Shown here piece by piece: positions 5,626-13,821 of a stretch of DNA of 16,453 nt. Positions within the stretch are counted from its first letter, which is position 1; every line of letters starts with the position of its first letter. This DNA comes from Actinobacteria bacterium UBA5176. GTDB lineage: Bacteria; Actinomycetota; UBA4738. The stretch is taken from positions 11,773 to 28,225 of the forward strand of contig DHWS01000105.1 in assembly GCA_002413305.1 (NCBI GenBank). The letters are read 5' to 3'. A program made the translations under genes and the position numbers. The notes beneath the pieces are model-generated. The model did no database searches and had not been told where the DNA came from. It was given only the letters and a program-made list of their open reading frames with translations.

Positions 5626-7893
5626 ATGGACGCGCGCGGATTCCTGGACGGCCTCACCGCTCTGGAGGGCACGGAGGGCTCCCTGGCGCACATCGAGGTG
5701 ATCGAAGCCGTCGAGCCCATCCTGGTCCCGCTCCCCGACCTGCCCGAGGTGCTCGTCCAGCGGCTCCGGCTCGTGGGGATCGATGGGCTCTACCCGCACC
5801 AGCGCGCCGCCCTCGATGTGCTTGACGCGGGGAAGAACGTGATCATCGCCACCGGCACCGCGTCCGGGAAGACCCTCGTGTACAACCTGGCCTTCGCGCG
5901 GGCCGCCATCGCCGACGAGAAGCGCACCGCCCTCTACGTGTTCCCGACCAAGGCGCTTGCCCGCGACCAGCTCCGCCAGGTCAGGGAGCTGAAGCTGCCG
6001 CAGGTTCGCGGAGCCGTTTACGACGGCGACACCCCACAGGAGGAGCGTGCGCTGATCCGGCGGAACGCGAACCTGGTGATGACCAACCCCGACATGTTGC
6101 ATCGTTCGGTCCTCCGCGGGCACCAGCGGTGGGCGGACTTCTTCCTTCGCCTCTCGCTGGTCGTGGTGGACGAAGCGCACATCGCGCGAGGAGTGTTCGG
6201 GTCGCACGTAGCGATGGTGCTCCGGAGGCTCCGGCGCCTGATCGCCCACTACGGGGGACAGCCGCAGTTCGTCCTGGCGTCGGCCACTATCGGGAACCCG
6301 GTTGAGCTGGCGGAACGGCTTGTGGGGCAACCCTTCTCGGAGGTGAGCGACGACCGCTCACCGCGCGGCGAGAAGCTGTTCGCCCTGTGGAACCCGCCGT
6401 TCGTCGACGAGGAGCTGGGGCTCCGCAGGTCTGCCGTGAGCGAGACCTCGTGGCTGCTCCGGCAGCTGGTCGAACAGGAGACGCGGACCATCGCGTTCTG
6501 CCGGACGCGGCGGTCGGCCGAACTGGTGGCCGAATTCGCCCGCCGGGAGTTGCCGGGGGCGCTGAAGCGGCGGGTGAAGGCCTACCGGGCCGGCTTCCTG
6601 GCCGAGGAGCGGCGGGAGCTCGAACGCCAGCTCGCGTCCGGGGAGCTGCTGGGCGTTGCTGCGACGAACGCGCTGGAGCTGGGGATCGACGTCGGGTCTC
6701 TGGACGCGGCGCTGCTGGCCGGCTACCCGGGGACGCGGGCGTCGATGTGGCAACAGGCCGGGCGGGCGGGCCGTCGATCGGGGCCCGCGCTGGCCATACT
6801 GGTCGCCCAAGACGACCCGCTGGACCAGTACCTGGTGAACCACCCAAGGGACCTGTTCGAGAAACCACCCGAGGCGGCGGTCATCGACCCGTCCAACCCC
6901 TACGTGGTCGGGCCCCACGTAGCATGCGCGGCACGCGAACAACCCCTGTCCGAGGACGAGTTGGCCATCTTCGGCGAAGAGGCGCAGGGTTCGATCGCCT
7001 CACTGGTCTCCACCGGCGAGCTGTTCTGGCGGCGGGGCCTCCTCTATCACCGCGGGCGGGAGTCGCCGCACGCCCTGGTGGACATCCGTTCGGCCTCCGG
7101 CGCGCTGTACGCGATCGTCGACGAGGAGACCGGCGCCCTGCTCGGCACGGTCGACGAGGGGCGGGCGTTCGTGCACGTCCACCCGGGCGCCGTCTACCTC
7201 CACCAGGGCGAGCAGTTCGAGATCACGGAACTCGACCTCGAACGCAAGATCGCCCTCGTCGCCAAGAGCGACGCCGACTACTACACGCAGCCGCGGACCG
7301 CGACCGAGCTCGACGTGATCCGCGCGGTCGAACACGCCCGGGTGGGCGACGTGCCGGCGGTCTTCGGCGAGGTCCGGGTGACCAACCAGGTCACGGGGTT
7401 CCAGCGCAAGTCCACCCTGACGCAGGAGGTGCTGGACGTCGTCGACCTGAACCTCCCGGCGCAGACGCTCACCACGAAGGCGCTGTGGTGGATCCTCCCC
7501 CCACAGGTGCTCGACCGCGCCGGGCTGACCGACTCGACCGTGCCCGGTTCGATCCACGCTGCAGAGCACGCCGCGATCGGGCTGCTCCCGCTGGTGGCGA
7601 CGTGCGACCGGTGGGACATCGGAGGGCTGTCGACGCCGATCCATCCCGACACGGCTTCGGCAACGATCTTCATCTACGACGGGTACCCGGGCGGCGCGGG
7701 GATCACCGAGAAGGGATTCCACTCTGAACGCCGCCTGCTCGAAGCAACCCTGGAGACCGTCCGCGGCTGCCGCTGTGCCCATGGCTGCCCGTCCTGTATC
7801 CAGTCGCCCAAGTGCGGGAACGGCAACGAGCCGCTCGACAAACCGGGTGCGATCGCGCTGCTCTCGGCGATGCTCGGCCTCGCCTGGGGCTGA
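5626..7893 (+). CDS. MrfA/YprA-like DEAH-box helicase with C-terminal cysteine cluster (DUF1998-type)
   Basis: An ATP-dependent superfamily 2 helicase of 755 residues, resembling Bacillus MrfA (YprA), which acts in repair of mitomycin-C damage, and yeast Hrq1. Motifs in order: YPHQ (56-59), Walker A ATGTASGKT (75-83), PTKALARDQ (107-115), TNPDML (153-158), DEAH (182-185), SAT (219-221), FCRTRRSAEL (291-300), ATNALELGID (346-355) and QQAGRAGR (376-383). The C-terminal half ends in a zinc-binding-type cluster CRCAHGCPSC (715-724) plus CGN (C730), and IYDGYPGGAGI just before it is typical of the DUF1998/MZB domain. Length and architecture are complete. In Streptomyces I recall a helicase of this kind divergent from bldG; here two other units lie between them. 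DNA repair is the likely role; the substrate is not shown. Confidence 0.93.
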   Translation: MDARGFLDGLTALEGTEGSLAHIEVIEAVEPILVPLPDLPEVLVQRLRLVGIDGLYPHQRAALDVLDAGKNVIIATGTASGKTLVYNLAFARAAIADEKRTALYVFPTKALARDQLRQVRELKLPQVRGAVYDGDTPQEERALIRRNANLVMTNPDMLHRSVLRGHQRWADFFLRLSLVVVDEAHIARGVFGSHVAMVLRRLRRLIAHYGGQPQFVLASATIGNPVELAERLVGQPFSEVSDDRSPRGEKLFALWNPPFVDEELGLRRSAVSETSWLLRQLVEQETRTIAFCRTRRSAELVAEFARRELPGALKRRVKAYRAGFLAEERRELERQLASGELLGVAATNALELGIDVGSLDAALLAGYPGTRASMWQQAGRAGRRSGPALAILVAQDDPLDQYLVNHPRDLFEKPPEAAVIDPSNPYVVGPHVACAAREQPLSEDELAIFGEEAQGSIASLVSTGELFWRRGLLYHRGRESPHALVDIRSASGALYAIVDEETGALLGTVDEGRAFVHVHPGAVYLHQGEQFEITELDLERKIALVAKSDADYYTQPRTATELDVIRAVEHARVGDVPAVFGEVRVTNQVTGFQRKSTLTQEVLDVVDLNLPAQTLTTKALWWILPPQVLDRAGLTDSTVPGSIHAAEHAAIGLLPLVATCDRWDIGGLSTPIHPDTASATIFIYDGYPGGAGITEKGFHSERRLLEATLETVRGCRCAHGCPSCIQSPKCGNGNEPLDKPGAIALLSAMLGLAWG

Positions 7894-7911
7894 CCCTCGC
7901 ACCCATCGGGA

Positions 7912-7932
7912 GCGAGAGACCTCTCCTCTCGC
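7912..7932 (+). terminator. Possible terminator hairpin after the helicase gene
   Basis: GCGAGAG (7912-7918) and CTCTCGC (7926-7932) pair perfectly around a 7-nt loop, 18 nt after the helicase stop. There is no U-run, so intrinsic termination is uncertain. It also lies just before the -10-like box of the next gene. Confidence 0.3.
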
Positions 7933-7942
7933 CACGAGGTGC

Positions 7943-7948
7943 GATAGT
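7943..7948 (+). promoter_or_regulatory. Predicted -10 box of the TIGR00725-family gene
   Basis: GATAGT (four of six to TATAAT) ends 10 nt before the ATG at 7959 and no ribosome binding site is visible, again fitting a leaderless start. Weak evidence on its own. Confidence 0.3.
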
Positions 7949-7958
7949 TCGAACCGTC

Positions 7959-8450
7959 ATGACGCCACCCTCGATCGCGGTCTGCGGACCCGACCCCGCT
8001 CCGGGCAAACAGGTCGAAGCCCAAGCCGAAGCGGTCGGCCGGCTGATCGCACGAGCCGGAGCGGTCCTGGTGTGCGGCGGGCTCGAAGGCGTGATGGAGG
8101 CGGCGTGCCGCGGCGCCGCGGCGGAGGGCGGGATGACGGTCGGCATCCTCCCGGACCTCAACCGGCGGCGGGCCAATCCGTACCTCACCTATTCGATCCC
8201 CACCGGGATGGGCGAGATGCGAAACACCCTTATCGTCCGGGCCGCAGATGCCCTGATCGCCATCGCCGGGGAGTTCGGCACCCTCTCCGAGATCGCGTTC
8301 GCCCTCAAGACCGGGGTCCCCGTCGTCGGCCTGGGCACGTGGGAGCTGTCGAAGGCCGGGGGCCACCCCGTGGACGCGTTCGTCCGTGCGACCACCCCCG
8401 AGGACGCCGTCGCCGAGGCGCTCCGACTGGCGGCCTCGCGAACCGTTTGA
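7959..8450 (+). CDS. TIGR00725-family SLOG/LOG-like Rossmann protein
   Basis: A 163-residue nucleotide-binding Rossmann protein related to the LOG / 'lysine decarboxylase-like' group. It shows SIAVCGPDP (residues 5-13), VLVCGGLEGVMEAACRGAAA (37-56), GMTVGILPD (58-66), TGMGEMRNTLIVRAADALIA (82-101, with the MRN segment) and GEFGTLSEIAFALKTGVPVV (104-123). LOG enzymes are cytokinin-riboside phosphate phosphoribohydrolases, but the TIGR00725 group has no settled activity, so I leave the reaction open; nucleotide or phosphoribosyl binding is likely. The frame stays open upstream to 7812, but that part overlaps the helicase and is Arg-rich nonsense; the ATG at 7959 begins just before the first beta strand and is the correct start. 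It stands alone on its strand between the helicase and the peptidase. Confidence 0.88.
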   Translation: MTPPSIAVCGPDPAPGKQVEAQAEAVGRLIARAGAVLVCGGLEGVMEAACRGAAAEGGMTVGILPDLNRRRANPYLTYSIPTGMGEMRNTLIVRAADALIAIAGEFGTLSEIAFALKTGVPVVGLGTWELSKAGGHPVDAFVRATTPEDAVAEALRLAASRTV

Positions 8451-8616
8451 CGGCCGGCGTGGGCCAGCGCTGATCGTCCGCTTCGAACCGGGCACACCGG
8501 CCCCTTCGCAGGAGTGACCGAGTCGTTACCGTGGTGGGCGGGGGAAGTGACGCGTCGGTCCGAGCATGGCCCCGTCACCGTTGGCGCCATACGGTACGGC
8601 GCGACACCTCTCCACC

Positions 8617-8624
8617 GGAAGGAG
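8617..8624 (+). promoter_or_regulatory. Ribosome binding site deciding the GTG start at 8631
   Basis: GGAAGGAG ends 6 nt before the GTG at 8631. The same frame is open from a GTG at 8514, but only the 8631 start has this site and is followed at once by a lipoprotein signal peptide. Confidence 0.65.
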
Positions 8625-8630
8625 CCGACT

Positions 8631-9377
8631 GTGAAGCGGGTCGCCATCGCTGCTCTGGCTGTGGGCCTCGCCTTCACCGCGTGCACCTCGCCCGCCGCGC
8701 GCACCCAGCCGGCCCCCGGCCGTTCGAGCTCAAGCCTCAGCCCGAGCCCCATCGCCGCCTCGAGCCCTACCCAGACGGGCCCGTCACCGAGCCCTGCCTC
8801 CGTCTTCCACGCAACCGTCGAGATCATCGATCCGCCCACTCGGGCCCGCATGGTGCCATCCACATGGCGCCCCGGCTGCCCAGTCCCCATCGATGATCTT
8901 CGCCTGGTCACGCTCTCCTTCTGGGGCTTCGACGGGGAACCACACACGGGCCGCCTGATCGTCAACCGGGACGTGGCCCAGCCGGTCGTTTCGGCCTTCC
9001 ATCGCCTGTTCGACGCGCGGTTCCCCATCCGGCGCATGCAGACGGTCGAGTCGTTCGGCGGGGATGACGAACGTTCCATGGAGGCGGACAACACGTCCGC
9101 GTTCAACTGCCGGCCGGTCGAAGGAAACCCGGGCTCGTGGTCGCAGCACGCCCTCGGACGGGCATTGGACCTCGACCCGCTGGAGAACCCCTACGTGCGC
9201 GGCGACACGGTCCTCCCGGTCACCGCCACGCGATACACGGACCGGAGCCTCCACATCCCCGGGCTGATCCACCGGGGCGACGCGGCGACCAGCGCGTTCG
9301 CGGCGGTCGGCTGGGGATGGGGCGGTGCCTGGGGCTCGCTCAAGGATTACCAGCACTTCTCCGCGAACGGCCTGTGA
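8631..9377 (+). CDS. Putative lipoprotein, M15-type D-alanyl-D-alanine carboxypeptidase-like
   Basis: A 248-residue exported lipoprotein. The N-terminus VKRVAIAALAVGLAFTAC is a signal peptide with a lipobox ending at Cys18. A disordered Ser/Pro linker (about residues 19-58) leads to an extracellular domain. The M15 signature is SWSQHALGRALDLDPLENPY (169-188; zinc ligands H173 and D180), and the family's terminal motif appears as WGSLKDYQHF (234-243; H242 as third ligand, D239 as catalytic acid). This is the layout of VanY-like peptidases that trim peptidoglycan stem peptides. The linker would let the domain reach the wall from its lipid anchor. Zinc ligands are complete, so an active enzyme is expected; the substrate bond is inferred from the family. 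Confidence 0.88.
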   Translation: MKRVAIAALAVGLAFTACTSPAARTQPAPGRSSSSLSPSPIAASSPTQTGPSPSPASVFHATVEIIDPPTRARMVPSTWRPGCPVPIDDLRLVTLSFWGFDGEPHTGRLIVNRDVAQPVVSAFHRLFDARFPIRRMQTVESFGGDDERSMEADNTSAFNCRPVEGNPGSWSQHALGRALDLDPLENPYVRGDTVLPVTATRYTDRSLHIPGLIHRGDAATSAFAAVGWGWGGAWGSLKDYQHFSANGL

Positions 9378-9437
9378 GTCGATCTTCCGCTTTTCCCTGG
9401 TCCGAACAGGCCTGCTGTGCTACAAGACCGGCAGGAC

Positions 9438-9445
9438 GAAGGGGG
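9438..9445 (+). promoter_or_regulatory. Ribosome binding site for the Fn3-protein start at 9451
   Basis: GAAGGGGG lies 5 nt before the GTG at 9451. It supports the start of the frame that runs into the C-run at 9521-9526, rather than the alternative GTG at 9374 in the frame of the main domain. Confidence 0.5.
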
Positions 9446-9450
9446 CGAAG

Positions 9451-10507
9451 GTGGAGAGGGAAGGACAGCAGCCGCCGGACGAACCGGTGCAGCGGGATCC
9501 GGATCCGCTCACGGGCTGGACCCCCCATCCCGGCGCCACCCGGCGAGCCGCCGGCGGACGGTGAGCCCCCGCCGCCCACAGCACCCACCGAGCCCGCGGC
9601 CCAGGCGGTCCTGATCACCGCGCCCACCTTCGCCACCGATCCCTCCTTCCCCGCGCCACCACCCACCCCGCCCAGGGGCAACCGCCGCACGCTGGTCATC
9701 GCCCTGATCGGCGCCGTGCTCCTGGCCGGGGGCGTTGTGACCGGCATCGCCCTGTCGGGTGCGAGCTCGAAGAACGCGGTCAACACGCCGAACGCGTCGC
9801 CGAGCCCGGCCGTATCGCCGACAGTCCCACCGCCCGGTGACCTCACCGCGACGGCGAAGGGCGTGTCCGTCACGCTCTCCTGGACGGCCCCTGCCGATCC
9901 CAAGATCGACGTGTACAACATCTTCCGGAACGGCTCGCTGGTCACCACGGTCTTCGTCCCGACGACCACCTATACCGACGTCACTGTGTCGCCCGGCAAG
10001 ATGTACACCTACGACCTGGTCGCCGGGCAAGCCGGTACGTTCTCGACCCAGGTGCCCGTCACGGTTGCCGTGCCGAGCATCCGGGTGGCCGAAAGCCGCG
10101 TGGACGGCGATTACAACGTGAACGCGAAGACGCTCACCCAGAGCGGGTTCATCGGTTCGCTGCCGAAGACCTTCACGCTCGGGTGGCACTTCGTACCGAA
10201 GTGCGCCACGGGCGCGTGCGACGTGGCGTGGACCGACCTCTTCTCGAAGACCCTGAAAGGGACCCTGAAGGAGAAGAACGGGACCTATGCGGGCGGTGAC
10301 ACGGGGGACTTCAACGGCGTCTGCGGCCACGTCCACGTCAGCAACACGACGCTGGCCATCACGTTCAAGGTGACGAAGGCGAGTGCGGTGGGCGGGGTGT
10401 GGACCGCGACGAAGCTGGTCGGGACGTTCGCAGCTACCAGCCCGGCGTCCTTCGGCTGTGTCAGCACCCGGGCCACGTATTCGTTCGTGGCGACCAGCGG
10501 ATTCTGA
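9451..10507 (+). CDS. Membrane-anchored fibronectin type III protein, reading frame broken at a C6 run
   Basis: The body of this protein is clear: a membrane helix (RTLVIALIGAVLLAGGVVTG), a Ser/Pro linker, an Fn3 domain (GDLTATAKGVSVTLSWTAPA ... YNIFRNGSLVTTVF ... YTYDLV) and a beta-rich C-terminal domain with four cysteines (FVPKCATGACDV, GVCGHV, FGCVST) that could form disulfides. The N-terminus lies in another frame: GTG 9451 gives VEREGQQPPDEPVQRDPDPL then GWTP, typical for an acidic Pro-rich cytoplasmic segment. Removing one C from CCCCCC (9521-9526) joins the two as GWTPIPAPPGEPPADGEP and gives 351 residues, with the helix at about 80-102, Fn3 at 128-206 and cysteines 251, 256, 291 and 336. 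As read, the main frame has no good start; its GTG at 9374 yields an Arg/Cys-rich leader. The function is probably binding or scaffolding at the cell surface; the C-terminal domain is not identified. Confidence 0.72.
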
Positions 10508-10516
10508 GCCGCACGG

Positions 10517-12100
10517 TCAGGCCGCCGGCGTTCTCCCGGTGATCCGGGCCAACGCCCGGCGTTCGGCGGGAGCCAACCCGATCGAGAGCAGCAGCGCGGT
10601 GTAGGCCAGACCCCCGCCCACCCCGGTCGCCACCAGGTCCGGCGCCCATCCGCCATGCCGGAGCCCCAGATGCACCAGGATCATCACCAGGGCGGACCCT
10701 GCCGCCGGTACGGCGAGCCGCGCGTAGTGCCGGTTGAACGGCTGGATCCGGACGAACCGCCACACCAGGTACAACCCGAGCCCGTTCGACACCACCAGCG
10801 CGATCATCTGCGCGACCGCCGCCCCGCGGGCCCCCAGGTGCGGCGCCAGCAGGAAGGCCGCCCCCAGGTCCAGCGCGAACGAGACCGAGTACACGGCCAG
10901 ATCCCACACCGTCCGACCGACCATCACCAGGATGAACCCGACGCTGCCGGTCGCCACGTTCACCAGCTGGCCGATCAGGAGGATACGCAGGGGAGTGCTG
11001 CCGGTTTCAAAGTGCGCCCCGAACAACTGGAGGGCCGGACCCGGCGCCACTGCCAGCAGCAGGACCAACGGGATCGTCCCCGCCACCATCCACCGCGTCA
11101 GCGCTTGGTACAAGCCGTTCAGCTTGTCGCGCTCACCCCGCGCGTGGAGGTCCGCCACGAACGGGCTGAACATGTAGTTGACGGCCACCAGGAAGAGCAC
11201 CAGCGCCTGCCCCAGCCGGATCGCCGCTGCATACACGCCGAGCTCGCCCGACGGCACGTACCGCGCCAGGACGAAGTAGTCCGTCCAGAACAGCAGCTGT
11301 GCCAGCAGCGAGGCGGGTGCCCGTGGGGCTCCGTACCGGATCAGTTCCCGAACCTCGCCGGGCTCCGCCGGAAGCGCCGGGGAGAACTTCGCTGTCTCCT
11401 TCCGCCACAGTACGAACGCTGCGAGCGTGGCCAGGATCCACGAAACGGCGTAGGCGAGCACGCTCATTCCGACCGTTTTCGACGCGACCCAACCCACCGC
11501 CATCAAGAGGATCCACGCCAGCGGCTGCCCGGCCCAGTAGATGAGAAGGGTGTGGCGCATGATCTTCAGCCCGCGGGTTCCGCCCAGGTACACCTGCGAC
11601 AACGCCACGAACGGCAGGGCGAGGGCGGCGAACTCCAGCGCGGTCTTCGAGCCGCTCTCACCGAACGCGTGCGACAGTGGGCCGGCGGCGAACAGGACGA
11701 CCAGGGCAAGGACCGCGCTGGCCACCGCAGCGATCGCCGCCGCGCGGTTCATCACCGCACGCGCCCGGCCCGGTTCGCCCTTCCCGACGTCGACCGCCAC
11801 CCGCCGGACCGCCGCCATGTCCATCCCGAACCGTGTGGCGGCGCCGCCGATGAACGCCAGTTGCGTGGCCAGCGTGATGAGCCCGAGCGCCTCCGCGCCA
11901 TGCGCCTTCCCGAACGCCCGAGAGATCAGGATGTTCGTCCCCAGCGTGGCCAGGACGAACACCGCCAGCCCGAGGACGTTCTGTCCTGTTCCCGACAGGA
12001 TGGCCAGCTGGTCGCCGAACCGCTCGCTCGGCAGGGCCGAGGCGATGGCGGCACGGATGCGGTTCGATCGGTGTCCCTGGCCCGCCGGATCTCGGCTCAC
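10517..12100 (-). CDS. Polysaccharide flippase-type membrane protein (MATE/MVF, Wzx-like)
   Basis: A 527-residue protein with about 14 hydrophobic segments in the pattern of the MOP exporter superfamily, which flips lipid-linked glycans (Wzx) or lipid II (MurJ) across the membrane. The first helix region (residues 40-62, GQNVLGLAVFVLATLGTNIL) is followed by SRAFGKAHGAEALGLITLATQ, the typical second-loop 'GxxxxGxxxLA' stretch. Mid-protein RYGAPRAPASLLAQLLFWTDYFVLARY and GVYAAAIRLGQAL match the start of the second half of Wzx-like proteins (compare 'WxDxxxLgxf..s..eVGiY..A'). It starts at GTG 12100, overlapping the phosphatase stop as GTGA, so expression is coupled. No glycosyltransferase lies in the window, so the cargo is unknown. 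Confidence 0.88.
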   Translation of the reverse strand: MSRDPAGQGHRSNRIRAAIASALPSERFGDQLAILSGTGQNVLGLAVFVLATLGTNILISRAFGKAHGAEALGLITLATQLAFIGGAATRFGMDMAAVRRVAVDVGKGEPGRARAVMNRAAAIAAVASAVLALVVLFAAGPLSHAFGESGSKTALEFAALALPFVALSQVYLGGTRGLKIMRHTLLIYWAGQPLAWILLMAVGWVASKTVGMSVLAYAVSWILATLAAFVLWRKETAKFSPALPAEPGEVRELIRYGAPRAPASLLAQLLFWTDYFVLARYVPSGELGVYAAAIRLGQALVLFLVAVNYMFSPFVADLHARGERDKLNGLYQALTRWMVAGTIPLVLLLAVAPGPALQLFGAHFETGSTPLRILLIGQLVNVATGSVGFILVMVGRTVWDLAVYSVSFALDLGAAFLLAPHLGARGAAVAQMIALVVSNGLGLYLVWRFVRIQPFNRHYARLAVPAAGSALVMILVHLGLRHGGWAPDLVATGVGGGLAYTALLLSIGLAPAERRALARITGRTPAA

Positions 12101-13677
12101 TCGAGGTACCCGAGCCCCCGGAGGTGTTCCTCGACCTCCTCGGCCTCCGATTCGTTCAGCCCGAGGTCGACGCCGGCAGCTATCTCGTCCGGGGCCAGGT
12201 CCGCCGCCGAAGCCGCGGCCCGCTCGCCGACCAGCGGCTGCAGCACCGAGCCGCCATGCCGGACCGAGGCCGACGCCCCCGCTGCGGCCAGGACGGTCGG
12301 CGCAAGGTCGATCAACCGGGCGACCTCGGGGAACGCCTCGCCTCGAACCGCCGGGCCGGCCGCGGCCAGCACCCCGTCGATCCGGTGGTCACCCGACAGC
12401 CAGTCGGCTGCCTCCACCGCGGACCGGGAGTGGGTGAGGCTGTACAGCGGGGCGGGTTCGAGCAGCAGGTCGGGAGCCTCCTCGGCGAACCTCCCCTTGA
12501 ACACCTCCTCGCGTCGCCACACCCGCCCGACCGGCCGGCGACCGGTCCGCGGGTCGGCGAACGCGCCGACCCTGCCGGCGAGCTCATCGCGGAGACGCTC
12601 GAACTCCTGGGGCGGCACGATCCCGTCGAGCTCACGCCCGGCGAGGTTCACCGAGATACCCTCCCCCGTCGAACGCACGCTGGTGTAGGCCCGGGTCTTC
12701 GACCAGTTCACGGCCTGCGGGAGTGCCACCTTGCCGTGGAGGCCGAGCACGTCGTACGCCTTCCGGGCGAGGGTTCGAACCGGCCCCCACTGCATCGGGC
12801 CGAACACCGCGTTCGAGGCCGAGAACTCCAGGTAGCCGAGCTTCTCCAGCAACCGGTCCATGTTCACCGCGCCGGTGCACGACTGCATGCCGTGGTCGCT
12901 CATGAACAGGACCAGGTCATCGGCCGACGCGCGCGAGACCAGCGCCCCGAGCGCGTCGTCCAGCAGATGGTAAAGCTCCCGTACTTTCCTGCCGAGGGCG
13001 GTCTTCGACAGTATGCCGTATTCCGGGTGGTCGGGAGAGATGTACTTCGAAAGGCAGTGCTGGATCCGGTCGGTGGCCATGAAGGCCAGGCAGGCCACAC
13101 GCCAGTCGGTGGTGTCGAGGAGATGCTCCATCGACCGCCGGCGGGCGCGAACGAATCGCGCGGCCTCCTCCAACAGTGCGTCCGGGCGGTTCCGAAAGGT
13201 GACCCACGAGATGCCATTGATCGGCCACGGCGCGCCTGCAGCCTTCAGCTCGTCGGCCAGCCCTTCGGGATGGGTGAACGAGCGACCCTTCGGCAGGACT
13301 CCACCGGCGATGAGCTTCCCCGTGATCCGCGGGGCCGGGAAGGTCAGCGGGACGTTCGTCATGATCGTCTCCACCCCGGCCGACGCGAGGTCAGCCAGGA
13401 ACGTCCGCTCCTTGATCGAGCGGAACGACACCGGGTACTGGCGCCTCGACCCTCCGCGCGCCTCGAGGATGTCGTACACGCCATGGTCGGCCGGGTCCAC
13501 GCCGGTCAGGAACGAAGGCCACGCCGACCACGAATGCGTTGGAAGCGTCGACTTGAGGACCGCGCGGCCGCCTCGGGCGATCAGGGCTTCGAGGTTCGGC
13601 AGGACGCCGGCCTCGAGCATGGGGTCGAGGATGCGCCAGTCGGCACCGTCCCATCCGATGAGGAGCACTCGTGGCAT
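12097..13677 (-). CDS. Alkaline phosphatase-superfamily phosphodiesterase/nucleotide pyrophosphatase-like protein
   Basis: A 526-residue AlkP-superfamily enzyme (type I phosphodiesterase/nucleotide pyrophosphatase group). Metal and catalytic motifs in order: GWDGADW (residues 8-14, D10), STLPTHSWSAWPSFLTG (43-59, holding the Ser/Thr nucleophile), FMATDRIQH (199-207; D203, H207), FMSDHGM (258-264; D261, H262) and GDHRIDGVLAAAGPAV (429-444, H431). All positions for a two-metal site are present. The terminal EEVEEHLRGLGYLE is a common ending of these proteins. There is no signal peptide, so it probably acts in the cytoplasm or, less likely, is exported by another route. It is the first gene of a coupled pair with the flippase (GTGA overlap), suggesting it processes or hydrolyses a phosphate-linked glycan or lipid intermediate. 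The ribosome binding site is weak. Confidence 0.9.
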   Translation of the reverse strand: MPRVLLIGWDGADWRILDPMLEAGVLPNLEALIARGGRAVLKSTLPTHSWSAWPSFLTGVDPADHGVYDILEARGGSRRQYPVSFRSIKERTFLADLASAGVETIMTNVPLTFPAPRITGKLIAGGVLPKGRSFTHPEGLADELKAAGAPWPINGISWVTFRNRPDALLEEAARFVRARRRSMEHLLDTTDWRVACLAFMATDRIQHCLSKYISPDHPEYGILSKTALGRKVRELYHLLDDALGALVSRASADDLVLFMSDHGMQSCTGAVNMDRLLEKLGYLEFSASNAVFGPMQWGPVRTLARKAYDVLGLHGKVALPQAVNWSKTRAYTSVRSTGEGISVNLAGRELDGIVPPQEFERLRDELAGRVGAFADPRTGRRPVGRVWRREEVFKGRFAEEAPDLLLEPAPLYSLTHSRSAVEAADWLSGDHRIDGVLAAAGPAVRGEAFPEVARLIDLAPTVLAAAGASASVRHGGSVLQPLVGERAAASAADLAPDEIAAGVDLGLNESEAEEVEEHLRGLGYLE

Positions 13678-13821
13678 CGCGTTCTTCGTTCCCGCTCGCA
13701 GACGGTCGGCAACCGTTCGGTCTGACGGCTCGGGCTAGTCTACGTTGCCCAGTTCGAACGGCCGGGGAGGCCACACGAGGTTCGGTCTTCCACCCTTTCG
13801 CGTCCCCCTCCCCGGGTTGTA

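Noticed and set aside
7812..7958. Upstream extension of the TIGR00725-family frame
   Set aside because: It overlaps the helicase end and encodes no family sequence; ATG 7959 begins right before the first beta strand.
8584..8602. GCGCC / GGCGC hairpin upstream of the lipoprotein gene
   Set aside because: Only 5 bp with a 9-nt loop in GC-rich DNA, with no riboswitch-like structure or conserved motif.
8514..8630. Earlier GTG start for the lipoprotein peptidase
   Set aside because: It would bury the signal peptide and lipobox 40 residues in, and lacks a properly spaced ribosome binding site.
10508..10516. Search for a bidirectional terminator between the convergent Fn3 and flippase genes
   Set aside because: The gap is only 9 nt and no stable hairpin with a U-run is visible on either strand; the 15-nt gap at 4517-4531 is similar.
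10655..13725. Very long plus-strand open frames (10655-12688 and 12124-13725)
   Set aside because: Both are antisense to the flippase and phosphatase genes, which have full family motifs; the plus-strand products show no domain pattern.
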